A stretch of 64,000 nucleotides of DNA from Bog-113 sp963752695 (lineage in GTDB: Bacteria; Acidobacteriota; Terriglobia; Bryobacterales; Bryobacteraceae): contig CAVVZB010000002.1 in the NCBI GenBank assembly GCA_963752695.1, forward strand, positions 806,001-870,000. The letters are read 5' to 3'. This document shows, piece by piece, positions 9,108-17,339 of this stretch. The first letter of the stretch is position 1. Each line of letters opens with the position of its first letter. The notes beneath the pieces were generated by a model. That model saw only the letters and a program-made list of their open reading frames with translations. It had not been told where the DNA came from and made no database searches. The translations under genes were made by a program, and so were the position numbers.

Positions 9108-9686
9108 TTGTGGCCGTATTCGCGACACGCTTCGTTGTCGTACATTCGGCGAGAACGGGGCGGAAATGTCGTGCTGGCTGACCTTAACGGCGGACCTTCG
9201 CCAACTTGTTTACTTTGGCAAAGGGGGGACGGGACACTCGGAGTTCTGAAGCCAATTGTTACGGCGGTTCCCAGGGAGGGTTCTCGGCGACAGCGGCTGG
9301 AGATGTGAACAACGACGGGTGGCCGGACATCGTGCTGGTGAGCGCCGCGATCCCCTGTGTGAAACCTACCTGCTGCTCAACGATCAGCATGGTGGGTTCA
9401 CGCAGTTGATCACCACATTTGGGGAGTTCGCCGATCAAATGACGATTGTCGTCGCACCTCGGGCGAATATCGGTGTAGCTGCAGGGGTTTGGAGCAATAC
9501 CGTGGGAGTTTTTGCAGGGATTGGCGATGGGACGTTCGGCCCGGGCATGGATGTAGGCGCAGGGGCTAACCCTGAATGGGTCTTGCCCGCCAACTTACAT
9601 GGGCATCGCCCTTGGCCGGCAAGCCGGACTTGGTCGTTCCGGATGCCTCGGGCGGTGTCCTAGTCCTATTCAACACCACCAAGTAG
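9108..9686 (+). pseudogene. Decayed FG-GAP/VCBS-repeat protein gene
   Basis: Fragments typical of FG-GAP/VCBS beta-propeller repeats occur in successive different frames on the plus strand. They are GNVVLADLNGGPSP, then GDVNNDGWPDIVLVS, then LLLNDQHGGFTQLITTFGEF with GVFAGIGDGTFGPGMDVG, and finally GKPDLVVPDASGGVLVLFN ending at TAG 9684-9686. At least three frame changes are needed to join them. Intact relatives are secreted or surface propeller proteins, often in tandem copies, in Acidobacteria. No start codon with a ribosome site is left. The order of the fragments is collinear, so this is one broken gene rather than chance ORFs. Confidence 0.7.
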
Positions 9687-9758
9687 GAGACCGGGAGAGC
9701 AGCGTCGAGTACTAGTCAAATTGACTCCCCTCAGCCTCACTGAGAAGATGGAGTTTCT

Positions 9759-10061
9759 ATGACGACTCCTCCGCCCACAGTGATCCGCCTGGACAAGTCC
9801 GCCGATTACCGCGAAAGCTACGCCAATAGCGTTCAAATCCGGGTCAATCTCTGGGACTTCTTCCTGATGTTCGGCACCATCAACCAGGCCGCGCCCGATA
9901 ACGTCTCCATTCAGAACTTCCAAGGCGTTTACATCAGCCCGCCCCAGGCGAAGGCTCTGCTGAACGTTTTGCAACAGAACGTGAGCCAGTACGAAGGCGC
10001 GTTCGGCGAGATCCGGTTGGAAGCTAACCAGGCGGCGGCCCCAGGCAGCGTTGTCCAGTAG
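9759..10061 (+). CDS. DUF3467 family protein
   Basis: A 100-residue protein matching the small DUF3467 family. The signature VRVNLWDFFLMFG (beta strand with W/F) is followed by the C-terminal helix ISPPQAKALLNVLQQNVSQYE, near residues 64-84. It is cytosolic by appearance and has no signal. A GGAG-like ribosome site lies just upstream of ATG 9759. The family's biochemical function is not known. Its stop overlaps the TTG start of the following membrane glycosyltransferase by 11 bp, so the two are probably translated together. Confidence 0.8.
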   Translation: MTTPPPTVIRLDKSADYRESYANSVQIRVNLWDFFLMFGTINQAAPDNVSIQNFQGVYISPPQAKALLNVLQQNVSQYEGAFGEIRLEANQAAAPGSVVQ

Positions 10062-11541
10062 TTGGGGTGCAGTTCCCCGCGCTATTTTGGCGCTAACAGC
10101 GGCCTTTCTGGCGCTTCTTCTCACGCACTTTAAGATTCTTCCGCTCCCGTATTATTGGGATGAACTAGGCCAATTTGTTCCCGCCGCGTTGGATATTTTC
10201 CACAAGCTCGCGTGGGTTCCCTATTCCGCGACTCCCAACGTCCACCCGCCGGGGGTGATGAGTTATCTAGCACTGTTTTGGAGCGTGGCCGGCTATTCCA
10301 TCGTGAATACGCGTCTGGCCATGTTGCTACTAGCGGCAGGTGCGCTGGTGGCCCAGTGGCGGTTGGCCCGCATCCTCGGCGAAACCAGCATGGCGGCGTC
10401 GATTGCCACTCTACTGCTGTTCGTGTCGCCGTTGTTTTTTGCGCAGGCAGCCATGGCGCAACTCGATATGCCGGCGATGCTTCTGACCACGATCGCTCTT
10501 GCGCTGTTTCTGGAAGAACATCTGGTCGTCTGCGCTTTGGTCTGCTGCCTCGCCGTGATGGCCAAGGAAACGGCCATTGTGGCCCCAGCGCTGTTCGGGT
10601 TTTTGCTTCTGCGGCGACGCCGGATCGGTCCCGCGCTTCTGTTCCTTCTGCCCCTAGTGCCTCTCACTATCTGGCTCGTAGTTTTGAAGCAGACAACCGG
10701 CCACCTGTTTGGAAGCCCCGAGTTCGCCGACTACAATCTCTGGTACCCACTCCATCCGGTACGCCTGCTGCTTGCTCTCTTACGCCGCAATTACTACCTC
10801 TTTATCGGCAGCGGGCACATCCTCGGCACGGTAGCGCTACTGGTGTGGTGGCGTCGCCGCAGGGCGAAATTGCCGGACCGGTGGATAGTAGTTATCGCCT
10901 TTGTCGCCATCCATGTGGTGGTGATTACGGTGCTGGGCGGCGCAGTTTTGGAGCGTTATCTGCTTCCCGCGCTCCCGGTGCTTTACGCTTCGTTCGGCAT
11001 GGCGCTCGCTTCGCTTTGGCCCCGCGTCCGCAATCTGGGGGTGCTCGCGCTGACAATCTGTCTGATCCTGGCGTGCTTCATCAACCCGCCTTATCCATTC
11101 CCAATGGAGAACAATCTCGCGTGGACGACGTTCGTTACCTTGCAGAAGCAGACCTCGCTTTTCGTCGAAGCCGAGATGCCGGACGCAACAATTGCTACTA
11201 CGTTTCCGGTTGCCGGAGGTCTGCGAACGCCGGAACTGGGATATGTTTCCCGGCCACTGCACTTGCTGGAGATTAACGACTTTCGCGAGTCCAACCTGAC
11301 GAATAAAGTTCGTGGGCACGCCGGCGCGCTGATCATGTACTCCGTACTTTGGGACCCGCTGGGTTTGTTCCAGCATTCCTGGTGGACACATCCTCTCCGG
11401 CGCTTCTACGGGTATGTTCCGCAGGCTTCACCGGGAGATGTTCCGCGCTTGACCGGTATGCGAAGCGCCTTTCGTTTATGCGCAGCCGGCCAATGCTTCG
11501 AGGTTTTCAGGACTCGCAATCCAAGCGCCCCGGGTATGTAA
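10051..11541 (+). CDS. Polytopic membrane glycosyltransferase (GT39/ArnT-like)
   Basis: A 496-residue integral membrane protein with about ten hydrophobic helices. The first loop after helix 1 has an acidic motif (YYWDELGQFVPAALDIF), the place where GT-C enzymes such as protein mannosyltransferases and ArnT keep the catalytic aspartate. The second conserved element AKETAIVAPALFGF follows a helix pair. Such enzymes use polyprenyl-phosphate sugars and glycosylate lipids or proteins on the outer face of the membrane. TTG 10051 is the start in frame; no upstream ATG exists. The 3' end overlaps the convergent hyuA gene by 66 bp. The substrate is not predictable. Confidence 0.82.
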   Translation: MSSSWGAVPRAILALTAAFLALLLTHFKILPLPYYWDELGQFVPAALDIFHKLAWVPYSATPNVHPPGVMSYLALFWSVAGYSIVNTRLAMLLLAAGALVAQWRLARILGETSMAASIATLLLFVSPLFFAQAAMAQLDMPAMLLTTIALALFLEEHLVVCALVCCLAVMAKETAIVAPALFGFLLLRRRRIGPALLFLLPLVPLTIWLVVLKQTTGHLFGSPEFADYNLWYPLHPVRLLLALLRRNYYLFIGSGHILGTVALLVWWRRRRAKLPDRWIVVIAFVAIHVVVITVLGGAVLERYLLPALPVLYASFGMALASLWPRVRNLGVLALTICLILACFINPPYPFPMENNLAWTTFVTLQKQTSLFVEAEMPDATIATTFPVAGGLRTPELGYVSRPLHLLEINDFRESNLTNKVRGHAGALIMYSVLWDPLGLFQHSWWTHPLRRFYGYVPQASPGDVPRLTGMRSAFRLCAAGQCFEVFRTRNPSAPGM

Positions 11542-13308
11542 CTCGGCCCGCCATCCCGCGGGAATCCAGACAGTCGATCCGTAGTCAGAAAGCAAGGCTG
11601 GGCCGCGAAGCGTCTGAGTGTCACGAGCCGGAGCTCGGAGGCCGTCGAACCAGGCATTATCAGCCGGACGTATTGCGCGGACACGAGCGGTAACTATTTC
11701 CACCGGCTTTCCGGGGTTGCGAAACCCGTAGATCGACTCGTAGGCATTTTCGAACGGAACTCGCGGCTGTTGCGAGTCCCACGGGACGGTTAGTTCGTAA
11801 CTCTGACCGCGATACCGGATGTCGGCGAACTCTTCGATGATCGCGCCGGGCATTTCCCGCCTGGCTTGTTCGCGTAACTTTTCGAAGATCGAACTGCCGT
11901 CCACGGTAGCGAGCGCTCCGGCGGCGTAATCGCGCGTCTCGGGCGCAAGCAGCATCCCCAAAGCGGACAGCGCGCCGGCGTAGGGAGGAAAGATCACGTG
12001 GCGAATTCCTAACTCCTGAGCAAGTTCACAAGCGTGCAGGCCGCCGCAGCCACCGAACGCGACCAGGGGAAATTCGCGTGGATCGCGCCCTTGTTCCACG
12101 GTGACTGTCTGGATCGCACGTTCCATATTGGAGTTGGTCATGCGCACGATCGCTAGCGCAGCTTCCTGCGTCGTCACTCCGAGAGTTTGTGCGATCCCGC
12201 CAACGGCTTTTTCCGCGCGCTCCCGGTCAATCGGCATAGTTCCGTCCAGGAACCGCTCGGCGGTAATGCGTCCCAGGGCAACATGCGCGTCGGTGACGGT
12301 CGCTCGCTCACCAATTCCGTAGCAGGCTGGACCTGGATGCGAACCGGCGCTCTCCGGTCCCACCTTCAACCGTCCCCCGGCATCCACGCTAGCCAATGAC
12401 CCGCCGCCCGCGCCCACGGTATGGATATGAAGCATCGGCACGCGGACCGGAAGGCCCTCGATCCACGCCTCGGTTGCGAACCGGAGCGGGTCTTCCACCA
12501 AGCTCACGTCAGTAGAGGTTCCGCCCATGTCGAACGCGATCGCTTGAGGAAAGCCTGCCGCTTGCGCGATGGCGCGTGCTCCGATGACGCCGCCAGCCGG
12601 CCCGGACAGAATTGTGCGCACCGCATGCCGCCGCGCTTGCCCGGTTTCGAGCAGACCGCCGCTCGATTGCATCACGCTGATTGGAAACGGGCATTCCTGC
12701 TCCAATCGGGACAGGTAGCGATCCATCAAAGGGCCGACGTACGCATTGACGACGGTGGTGGAAGCGCGCTCATATTCGCGAAACTCGGGCGCGACCGCCG
12801 AAGAGCGGCACACGTAAATGCCCGCCGCTTCCAGCTCCTGTTCGACACGCAACTCCGGCTCGGACTCCTGAAACGCATTGAGAAGGCAGATGCAGACCGA
12901 TTCGGCGCCGCACCGGGCGATGTGCTCGCGCAACTTGGCGCCATCTCCATCCCAGGCGAAACACAGCTCGCGGGGAACCAGATTGGCGCGGCTCGGCGGC
13001 AGGAGCGAGTAGAGCGAAGCGCGATGCTGGCGTCCGATAGCCAGCAAATCCCGAAAGCCGGGCGAAGCGACGAAAGCAGTGCGCGCACCCTTGCGCTCCA
13101 GTAAAGCGTTGGTGGCGACGGTGGATCCGTGAACGACCGTGACCGGGCTGGTGAGGGTGCTCGAAGCGCCGGTCTGCCGGATCCCGCCGAGGATCACGCC
13201 TGCCGGGTCGGCTGCGTCCGAACGGAGCTTGAACATTTCGACCTGCCCGTCGTCACGCAGGATCACGAAGTCGGTAAACGTTCCACCCGCGTCGATACCG
13301 ATCCGCAC
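11476..13308 (-). CDS. Hydantoinase/5-oxoprolinase family protein, HyuA-type subunit
   Basis: 610 residues with the ASKHA-type nucleotide-binding N-terminus (MRIGIDAGGTFTDFVI), a second phosphate loop (FDMGGTSTDVSLVED, about 258-272) and the HyuA core AFGGCGGLHACELAQELG near 440. The family performs ATP-dependent hydrolysis of cyclic amides such as hydantoins and 5-oxoproline, usually with a HyuB subunit. No hyuB is next to it here. The C-terminus is somewhat shorter than the usual 650-700 residues. The gene overlaps the end of the convergent glycosyltransferase gene. Confidence 0.88.
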   Translation of the reverse strand: MRIGIDAGGTFTDFVILRDDGQVEMFKLRSDAADPAGVILGGIRQTGASSTLTSPVTVVHGSTVATNALLERKGARTAFVASPGFRDLLAIGRQHRASLYSLLPPSRANLVPRELCFAWDGDGAKLREHIARCGAESVCICLLNAFQESEPELRVEQELEAAGIYVCRSSAVAPEFREYERASTTVVNAYVGPLMDRYLSRLEQECPFPISVMQSSGGLLETGQARRHAVRTILSGPAGGVIGARAIAQAAGFPQAIAFDMGGTSTDVSLVEDPLRFATEAWIEGLPVRVPMLHIHTVGAGGGSLASVDAGGRLKVGPESAGSHPGPACYGIGERATVTDAHVALGRITAERFLDGTMPIDRERAEKAVGGIAQTLGVTTQEAALAIVRMTNSNMERAIQTVTVEQGRDPREFPLVAFGGCGGLHACELAQELGIRHVIFPPYAGALSALGMLLAPETRDYAAGALATVDGSSIFEKLREQARREMPGAIIEEFADIRYRGQSYELTVPWDSQQPRVPFENAYESIYGFRNPGKPVEIVTARVRAIRPADNAWFDGLRAPARDTQTLRGPALLSDYGSTVWIPAGWRAELHTRGAWIASPENLEALAGCA

Positions 13309-13344
13309 GCTGTAGCGTAGCAGGACGGGTGGCTTCGGCGGGGC

Positions 13345-13695
13345 TTAGGCTCGTCCCTCAGGCGATTGCTCAGGGTAATAGAACGCGTGTATCGCCTGAA
13401 TCTGTCCATCGACGATATGAATCCAGTCGAAAACGTGATCCGTCCCATGAACGGTCTGCATGTCGAAAAGGGTGGCGACGTAATCGCCCTCGACAATGTG
13501 TTGCTTGAGCCGGATACCGATGACCATCGGGAGGATTTGGGTGAGGAATCCTAGTATGGTTGCCCGGCCCGCCAGCTTCGGCATGCGCGGGCCTTCGAAT
13601 GTGGCGTCTTCGGCAAAGGACACCTTGGACAGGTCCTTGGTTGCGAAGCAATCCAAATAGGCTTCGACTACGGCGATTTTCTGTTCTCGCGACAT
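13345..13695 (-). CDS. SnoaL/NTF2-like protein
   Basis: A 116-residue single-domain protein. The N-terminal helices (SREQKIAVVEAYLDCFATKD) and the strands FAEDATFEGPRMPKLAGR, IVEGDYVATLFDMQTV and VFDWIHIVDGQIQAIHAFYY fit the cone-shaped alpha+beta SnoaL-like/NTF2 fold. It ends YPEQSPEGRA. Proteins of this fold act as small isomerases, hydrolases or ligand binders, and no specific activity can be read off. It lies 36 bp downstream of hyuA's start on the same strand, probably as the first gene of that pair. Confidence 0.78.
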   Translation of the reverse strand: MSREQKIAVVEAYLDCFATKDLSKVSFAEDATFEGPRMPKLAGRATILGFLTQILPMVIGIRLKQHIVEGDYVATLFDMQTVHGTDHVFDWIHIVDGQIQAIHAFYYPEQSPEGRA

Positions 13696-13765
13696 GAGGT
13701 CTCCTGACCGTATATGGTCCCAAAGGGTGCGTGAGGTGTAGTAGACTTGGAGTTCCGCACGCCGG

Positions 13766-13842
13766 GGGCGCGTAGCTCAGCTGGTTAGAGCGCCTGCTTC
13801 ACACGCAGGAGGTCCGGGGTTCGAGTCCCTGCGCGCCCACCA
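13766..13842 (+). tRNA. tRNA-Val (anticodon CAC)
   Basis: A full cloverleaf can be drawn. The acceptor stem is GGGCGCG paired with CGCGCCC at 13832-13838, followed by discriminator A and an encoded CCA ending at 13842. The D-arm has GCTCAGCTGGTTAGAGC. The anticodon stem is CCTGC/GCAGG with loop TTCACAC, giving anticodon CAC, which reads GUG. The T-arm is GGGGTTCGAGTCCC. Its 3' half is the target of an integration event: an exact 51-bp copy of its end appears 3.5 kb downstream. Confidence 0.96.
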
Positions 13843-13847
13843 TTTAC
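13797..13847 (+). repeat. Direct repeat 1 (tRNA-Val 3' end, att-like site)
   Basis: A 51-bp segment starting in the anticodon arm and ending 5 bp past CCA. It is identical base for base to 17340-17390. Integrases commonly use tRNA 3' ends as attachment sites and rebuild the gene on insertion, leaving such a copy at the far side. Confidence 0.93.
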
Positions 13848-14151
13848 TCCTTTAGAATCAATCTTCCCTTCTTCCTGAAAACGTAAACTGACCACAACTG
13901 TGCATGAAAGTGTGCAGAAAAATGGTTCAGTTGACGTTCGCTGTGCCGGAAATTCCCCGCTCGTTGGCTTGACGGTCGCAGGCCCTCTTCGCCTTCGTGG
14001 ACTCTCTGGTTAAGACTGTTGCACAAGGAAATTTCCGCTATGATCGGTTTCTGAAGAGCGTGGGTGCTGCCATGGCCGGCGACTCCAAGGCGGCAATGAT
14101 CGAGCTATTGAATCATGCCGAGAAGGGCTGACGTTTCCTAATGCGTTCCGA
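13848..14151. other. Island left end, no clear gene
   Basis: Nothing certain is encoded. A plus-strand frame reads DSLVKTVAQGNFRYDRFLKS and continues to KAAMIELLNHAEKG before TGA at 14128-14130. Its composition is protein-like, with two amphipathic helices, but it has no good start and I do not recognise it. It may be the tail of a gene lost when the island formed. Confidence 0.3.
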
Positions 14152-14295
14152 TCAGGCTGAACCGCCCGCCCATGGCGGGAGATTGGGAGATCGCGGAACA
14201 TTCAGGTTTTCCCGCATCAGCGCGGCGGCCGGTAAAATCCAGACAGGGCAGCAGAGAACCCAACAAATCGCGGTGAACAGAAACGAGGTGTCCAT
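14152..14295 (-). CDS. Possible 47-residue single-pass membrane protein
   Basis: A short minus-strand frame from ATG 14295 starts MDTSFLFTAICWVLCCPVWI, a hydrophobic segment long enough to span the membrane. It continues LPAAALMRENLNVPRSPNL and ends at TGA 14152-14154. It starts 26 bp after the stop of the frameshifted membrane-protein gene on the same strand, so the two may have been one operon. No homolog is recognised and no strong ribosome site is visible. Confidence 0.35.
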   Translation of the reverse strand: MDTSFLFTAICWVLCCPVWILPAAALMRENLNVPRSPNLPPWAGGSA

Positions 14296-14321
14296 CCGTT
14301 GGAGGAAGGCATCGTTCTCGG

Positions 14322-14851
14322 TTATTGTCGCTTTGCTGACTCGGTGCTCAGAGCCAGTTCCGCCGAGCTAAGCATTTCAGTTCTGGGGATCTCCAGCCTG
14401 AGAATGGTGCCGCCGAGGTAAGCAATGCGAACGTGGATGCCGCCTCGGACCGTTCCACCGTGCGAGGCTGCATTGTGAAAACCTGGTGTGACTTCGCAAT
14501 CCGAGTAACGGAATCGCTTGCACCCCACGGTAAAGCATTCGTCGTCATGTCCCTCATATGGCATCGGATGGAAACCGTCGACCGTGCCTCAACGCCGGAG
14601 TATCGGCCGGTTTGAAATGCTGTGAACGCGTCAGAGCCTTCGATAAGAACCGGCCCGCTCGCGAGGAACATCCACAGGATTCCGAATGCGCACGAAAAGC
14701 CCGCAAAAAGCCAACCTGGGCGGTGCCAATGCAGACGCCATTTCCCCAGAATCAGAGTCAGTCCGACGGCCAGTGGCGCCAGACCAACCAAGGCGAACGG
14801 AAGACCTGATGTCCCGCTTGAGATTTGGTAAACCGTAACGTAGTCCGGCAT
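14322..14851 (-). pseudogene. Frameshifted hypothetical membrane protein
   Basis: The N-terminal frame from 14851 has two membrane helices (FALVGLAPLAVGLTLILG and GWLFAGFSCAFGILWMF) and the soluble start FQTGRYSGVEARSTV. The reading then moves by one base near 14575-14590 into a frame reading GFHPMPYEGHDDECFTVGC and RIAYLGGTILRLEIP, which ends at 14322. Joined, this makes a coherent protein of about 175 residues: two helices then a beta-rich C-terminal domain. Neither frame alone is sensible past the junction. It is either a true frameshift or a one-base assembly error. Function unknown. Confidence 0.6.
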
Positions 14852-14896
14852 CAGTGCAATCTCATTGTATTTAGGTTCGCCAGCAGCCAGTTTCTT

Positions 14897-15220
14897 CTAC
14901 CCGAGCAGTTCGCCCCTTATTGGAGCAAGCGGCCTGACTCGGATTCTTACCTCGACGCGCGAGCCGAGACGGTTCAGAATCGACATCAACCGGTCAGCGG
15001 TAAACCTTGCGAGGTCGGCACTCCGAATGCGCGAGAAGTCGGCCGCGGCGAACCCGGTTCGGGCATGGGCTGCCCGGACGGTCAGTTCCTCCCGATCGAG
15101 TGTCTTGATGATCTCGGCGGCCAACAATGCTTTCAATTGTTCGAGATCCGCGTTCTCGCGGCGGAGGTCGTGGAAGACATTTCCGCTGCCGCGAACCAGT
15201 TCCAGTTTTTCATCTTTCAT
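14897..15220 (-). CDS. Xre/HTH-family antitoxin of a RelE/Gp49-type module
   Basis: A 107-residue protein with a helix-turn-helix in the middle: LDREELTVRAAHARTGFAAA then DFSRIRSADLARFTADRLM. It ends with the short strand RVEVRIRVRPL. This is the antitoxin type that follows a phage Gp49/HigB-like toxin, the HigBA gene order in which the toxin comes first. Its ATG overlaps the toxin stop by 4 bp (15217-15220). Such antitoxins bind the toxin and repress the operon promoter. This reading frame is intact, although the toxin frame is not. Confidence 0.82.
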   Translation of the reverse strand: MKDEKLELVRGSGNVFHDLRRENADLEQLKALLAAEIIKTLDREELTVRAAHARTGFAAADFSRIRSADLARFTADRLMSILNRLGSRVEVRIRVRPLAPIRGELLG

Positions 15221-15575
15221 CTGAGTGCTTCTTTCAGTCTCTTCAGCCGATTCCTTACCAGGTCGATCTCGTGTTTCGGCGTCTTGACGCCCTGCTTCGA
15301 TTTCTTCTGGAATGCGTGAATGGCCCAGATTTCATCTGCTAGAAGAATCGCGTAAACGATGCGAAACGCGTCGCCACGATGCGCGAGTGCGACCTCCAGC
15401 ACGCCTGATCCGAATCCATGCAGTGGTTTGGCGATGTCCGCCTTCCCGCCTTCCGCCGCAATCGTAAGCGCGCTCAGGAGTATGCCTTTGGCCCGTCAGG
15501 AAACTCCTGAAAGTCTTTGAGCGCCGCCTTGATCCACGAAACGGGCCGGGTCTTTCGCGTCTCGGCCATCAGCAT
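15217..15575 (-). pseudogene. RelE/ParE (Gp49-like, HigB-type) toxin gene with a frameshift
   Basis: The frame opens at ATG 15575 (a second ATG is at 15569) with the conserved start MAETRKTRPVSWIKAALKDF and QEFPDGPKAYS, then meets a TGA. Shifting one base near 15476-15490 restores ILLSALTIAAEGGKADIAKP and LHGFGSGVLEVALAHRGDAF, through IWAIHAFQKKSKQGVKTPKH to the stop at 15217. Both halves match the Gp49-like mRNA-interferase family over its full length of about 118 residues. As sequenced, the toxin would be cut to about 35 residues and be inactive. The intact antitoxin follows with a 4-bp overlap. Confidence 0.8.
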
Positions 15576-15578
15576 GTA

Positions 15579-15725
15579 ATGTTGTCATATTTGACAACCA
15601 GTCGTACAACTCTCCCCATTAGCAGCCCCTCGCGCCGCACCGATGCGGAAGAGGAACTCGCCATCTTCATGAAGGCCGTCAATGAGGCACGCATAGCGTC
15701 AGGTGAACCGCTCGTCTACCCGTGA
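15579..15725 (+). CDS. VapB-like antitoxin (48 residues)
   Basis: A short frame from ATG 15579 encodes MLSYLTTSRTTLPISSPSRR followed by the helical segment TDAEEELAIFMKAVNEARIA and SGEPLVYP. It stops at TGA 15723-15725, overlapping the GTG start of the PIN-domain toxin by 3 bp. Position, size and the coupled stop/start are those of a VapB partner. I do not recognise the antitoxin family by sequence. Its ATG is only 3 bp from the ATG of the divergent RelE-type gene, so a later TTG at 15591 is a possible alternative start. Confidence 0.6.
   Translation: MLSYLTTSRTTLPISSPSRRTDAEEELAIFMKAVNEARIASGEPLVYP
15581..15598. promoter_or_regulatory. Perfect inverted repeat between two divergent toxin-antitoxin modules
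   Basis: GTTGTCA-TATT-TGACAAC is a perfect 7-bp dyad with a 4-bp spacer. It lies just upstream of the RelE-type toxin start and at the very start of the vapB frame. Toxin-antitoxin complexes normally repress their own promoter through such palindromes. One site here could serve both divergent modules. Binding is inferred, not shown. Confidence 0.55.
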
Positions 15726-16192
15726 GCGACGTTCTTTTCCTCGATGCTGGTCCGCTCGGCCTAATAACGCAGCCACAGCGCAGTCATGAAGTAATCGCGG
15801 TAACGGACTGGCTCAAGAATTGTCTTATTGCCGGTGCTCGCGTTGTGGTTCCCGCCATCGTCTATTACGAGATCAAGCGCGAACTTCTGAGGGCTAACAA
15901 GACTATTGGAATCGCCCGCCTCGACGCATTCGTGAACGCCACCCCAGACCGATACGTCCCGCTGACCGATGACGCCCTTCGCTTTGGAGCGGAATTGTGG
16001 GCTCAATCCCGACGAGCCGGACGACCCACGGCGGATGCCACGGCTCTTGATATCGATGTGCTGCTCGCCGCCCAAGCTCTCCGCGTCGGGGGTTCCCCCG
16101 TTGTCGCAACAACCAATCTCAAACATCTATCGCAATTCGTTTCAGCGCTGCGTTGGACGGACATTAGTCCGAATATTTTCAAACATTCATAA
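15722..16192 (+). CDS. VapC-type PIN-domain toxin
   Basis: A 156-residue PIN-domain protein starting at GTG 15722. The first strand carries the metal-binding aspartate (VLFLDAGPLGLIT). A conserved glutamate follows in VPAIVYYEIKREL near residue 50. The C-terminal acidic cluster is in GRPTADATALDIDVLLAAQA, and the final strand is SPVVATTNLKHLSQF. The family cleaves RNA, often tRNA, with Mg2+ or Mn2+. The coding region is intact, so this module may still be active, unlike its divergent RelE-type neighbour. Confidence 0.83.
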   Translation: MSDVLFLDAGPLGLITQPQRSHEVIAVTDWLKNCLIAGARVVVPAIVYYEIKRELLRANKTIGIARLDAFVNATPDRYVPLTDDALRFGAELWAQSRRAGRPTADATALDIDVLLAAQALRVGGSPVVATTNLKHLSQFVSALRWTDISPNIFKHS

Positions 16193-16229
16193 ATCGAGAA
16201 TCTGCGAGATCGCACTCACCCGCGCTCAC

Positions 16230-17252
16230 CTACGCAGAAAACTCGCGATGTGCGCGGTCAAGGAGGGATCGATTGCTGCGCACCTGGACCCATGCAAGGC
16301 CGAAGCAAAGGAAGAGTAGGGCGATATCGAAAGGCGTCGACCCTTTTCTGTCCTGCGTATTCCACCAGTCGGGCAAATGAGTCCGGGCCACCAGCATTGC
16401 GGTTTGAAGGGCGAAAAGTCCAGCCAAAAAACCGAAGTGGTGCCAAAGCAGGCGTCGTAGTTTCGGCTTGACGGCAGGGCAAGTGAACTTGAATGGCGGA
16501 AGGTCCCTACCGCCTGGTCCACCGCCCGTTCTTGCAAATGTGAAGAAAACTTCGAAAAGAGTGTAATTGATGATCGACGCCACCTGCAGGCCGTAGGGCT
16601 TACTCACCAGAAGGAAGAGAGGAATGCTGCCCGCAGTCCAGCATAGAAAGATCATTGTCATCAGAGCGAGGCGTGGAAGGGAAAAGGTTCTGCCCCGACA
16701 TGGATCAGAAAATGGCCACCGCTCCATTAAATGCAGCTGTGGTTCGAATGAGAGAATTTGATGCAGCGGAATGGCTCGATTATTCCTACGGCGCCCGCTC
16801 CGTGGCAGGTCATCCGGTGAGATTACGGCAACAGAGAGTCGATCCGAATCCTCGTTTTGCCCTACAACTTCCGCGGTAATCTGTTCGCCGTCCTCAAGCA
16901 CAATTACACCAACGGTGCCCACATCTGCTTTTTCAAGCCATTCCGGAGCATAGCTTCGCTTTGCCTCGTCAGCCGTGAGGTTGCGTATTACAAGTTCTTT
17001 GTCGACGGTACGCTCTGCTTCCGCAGTGAGACCGCCTTCTGCCCTAAGCTTCAAAAGCTCCTGATCGCTCAGGGCATTGTAGTAGGCGTTGAGTGCTTTC
17101 GCGTCGGGCAAGAAATTACTCGGATTATAAGCCCTTGCTTCGTTCCGATAATGTCGCGAGGCGGCGCGATTCGTCGGCAGACCGGAGGGCGCAGAGCAAT
17201 ACGTGGGAGTGACTGTGCCAAAAACGGTGTCGGAAATGCTTCTTGAGGCCAT
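16230..17252 (-). CDS. Hypothetical membrane protein (island cargo)
   Basis: 340 residues with no family I recognise. The N-terminal half is soluble, with helical stretches such as LNAYYNALSDQELLKLRAEG and LTADEAKRSYAPEWL, and a beta segment TVGVIVLEDGEQITAEVVGQ. The C-terminal half has about four membrane helices (LMTMIFLCWTAGSIPLFLL, VASIINYTLFEVFFTFA, FGFLAGLFALQTAMLVA, FDIALLFLCFGLAWVQV). The first 35-40 residues look unlike a normal N-terminus, and the real start may be a later GTG or TTG. It sits at the right end of the tRNA-Val island, with codon use less uniform than in the flanking genes. Confidence 0.6.
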   Translation of the reverse strand: MASRSISDTVFGTVTPTYCSAPSGLPTNRAASRHYRNEARAYNPSNFLPDAKALNAYYNALSDQELLKLRAEGGLTAEAERTVDKELVIRNLTADEAKRSYAPEWLEKADVGTVGVIVLEDGEQITAEVVGQNEDSDRLSVAVISPDDLPRSGRRRNNRAIPLHQILSFEPQLHLMERWPFSDPCRGRTFSLPRLALMTMIFLCWTAGSIPLFLLVSKPYGLQVASIINYTLFEVFFTFARTGGGPGGRDLPPFKFTCPAVKPKLRRLLWHHFGFLAGLFALQTAMLVARTHLPDWWNTQDRKGSTPFDIALLFLCFGLAWVQVRSNRSLLDRAHREFSA

Positions 17253-17339
17253 CTGTTCTGAGCGGAAGCAGATGCCCCGAGCCTAACTAACCGATAGAAA
17301 ACAATAAACCACGTGCAATCCGTGGAAGCCCCTCACGTT

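Noticed and set aside
11476..11541. Frameshift or misassembly at the end of the membrane glycosyltransferase or hyuA gene because their ends overlap by 66 bp
   Set aside because: Both frames continue to natural stops with sensible length; convergent overlaps of this size occur.
13848..14151. Integrase or recombinase remnant at the island's left end
   Set aside because: No tyrosine- or serine-recombinase motif could be found in any frame; the one protein-like frame is not recognised.
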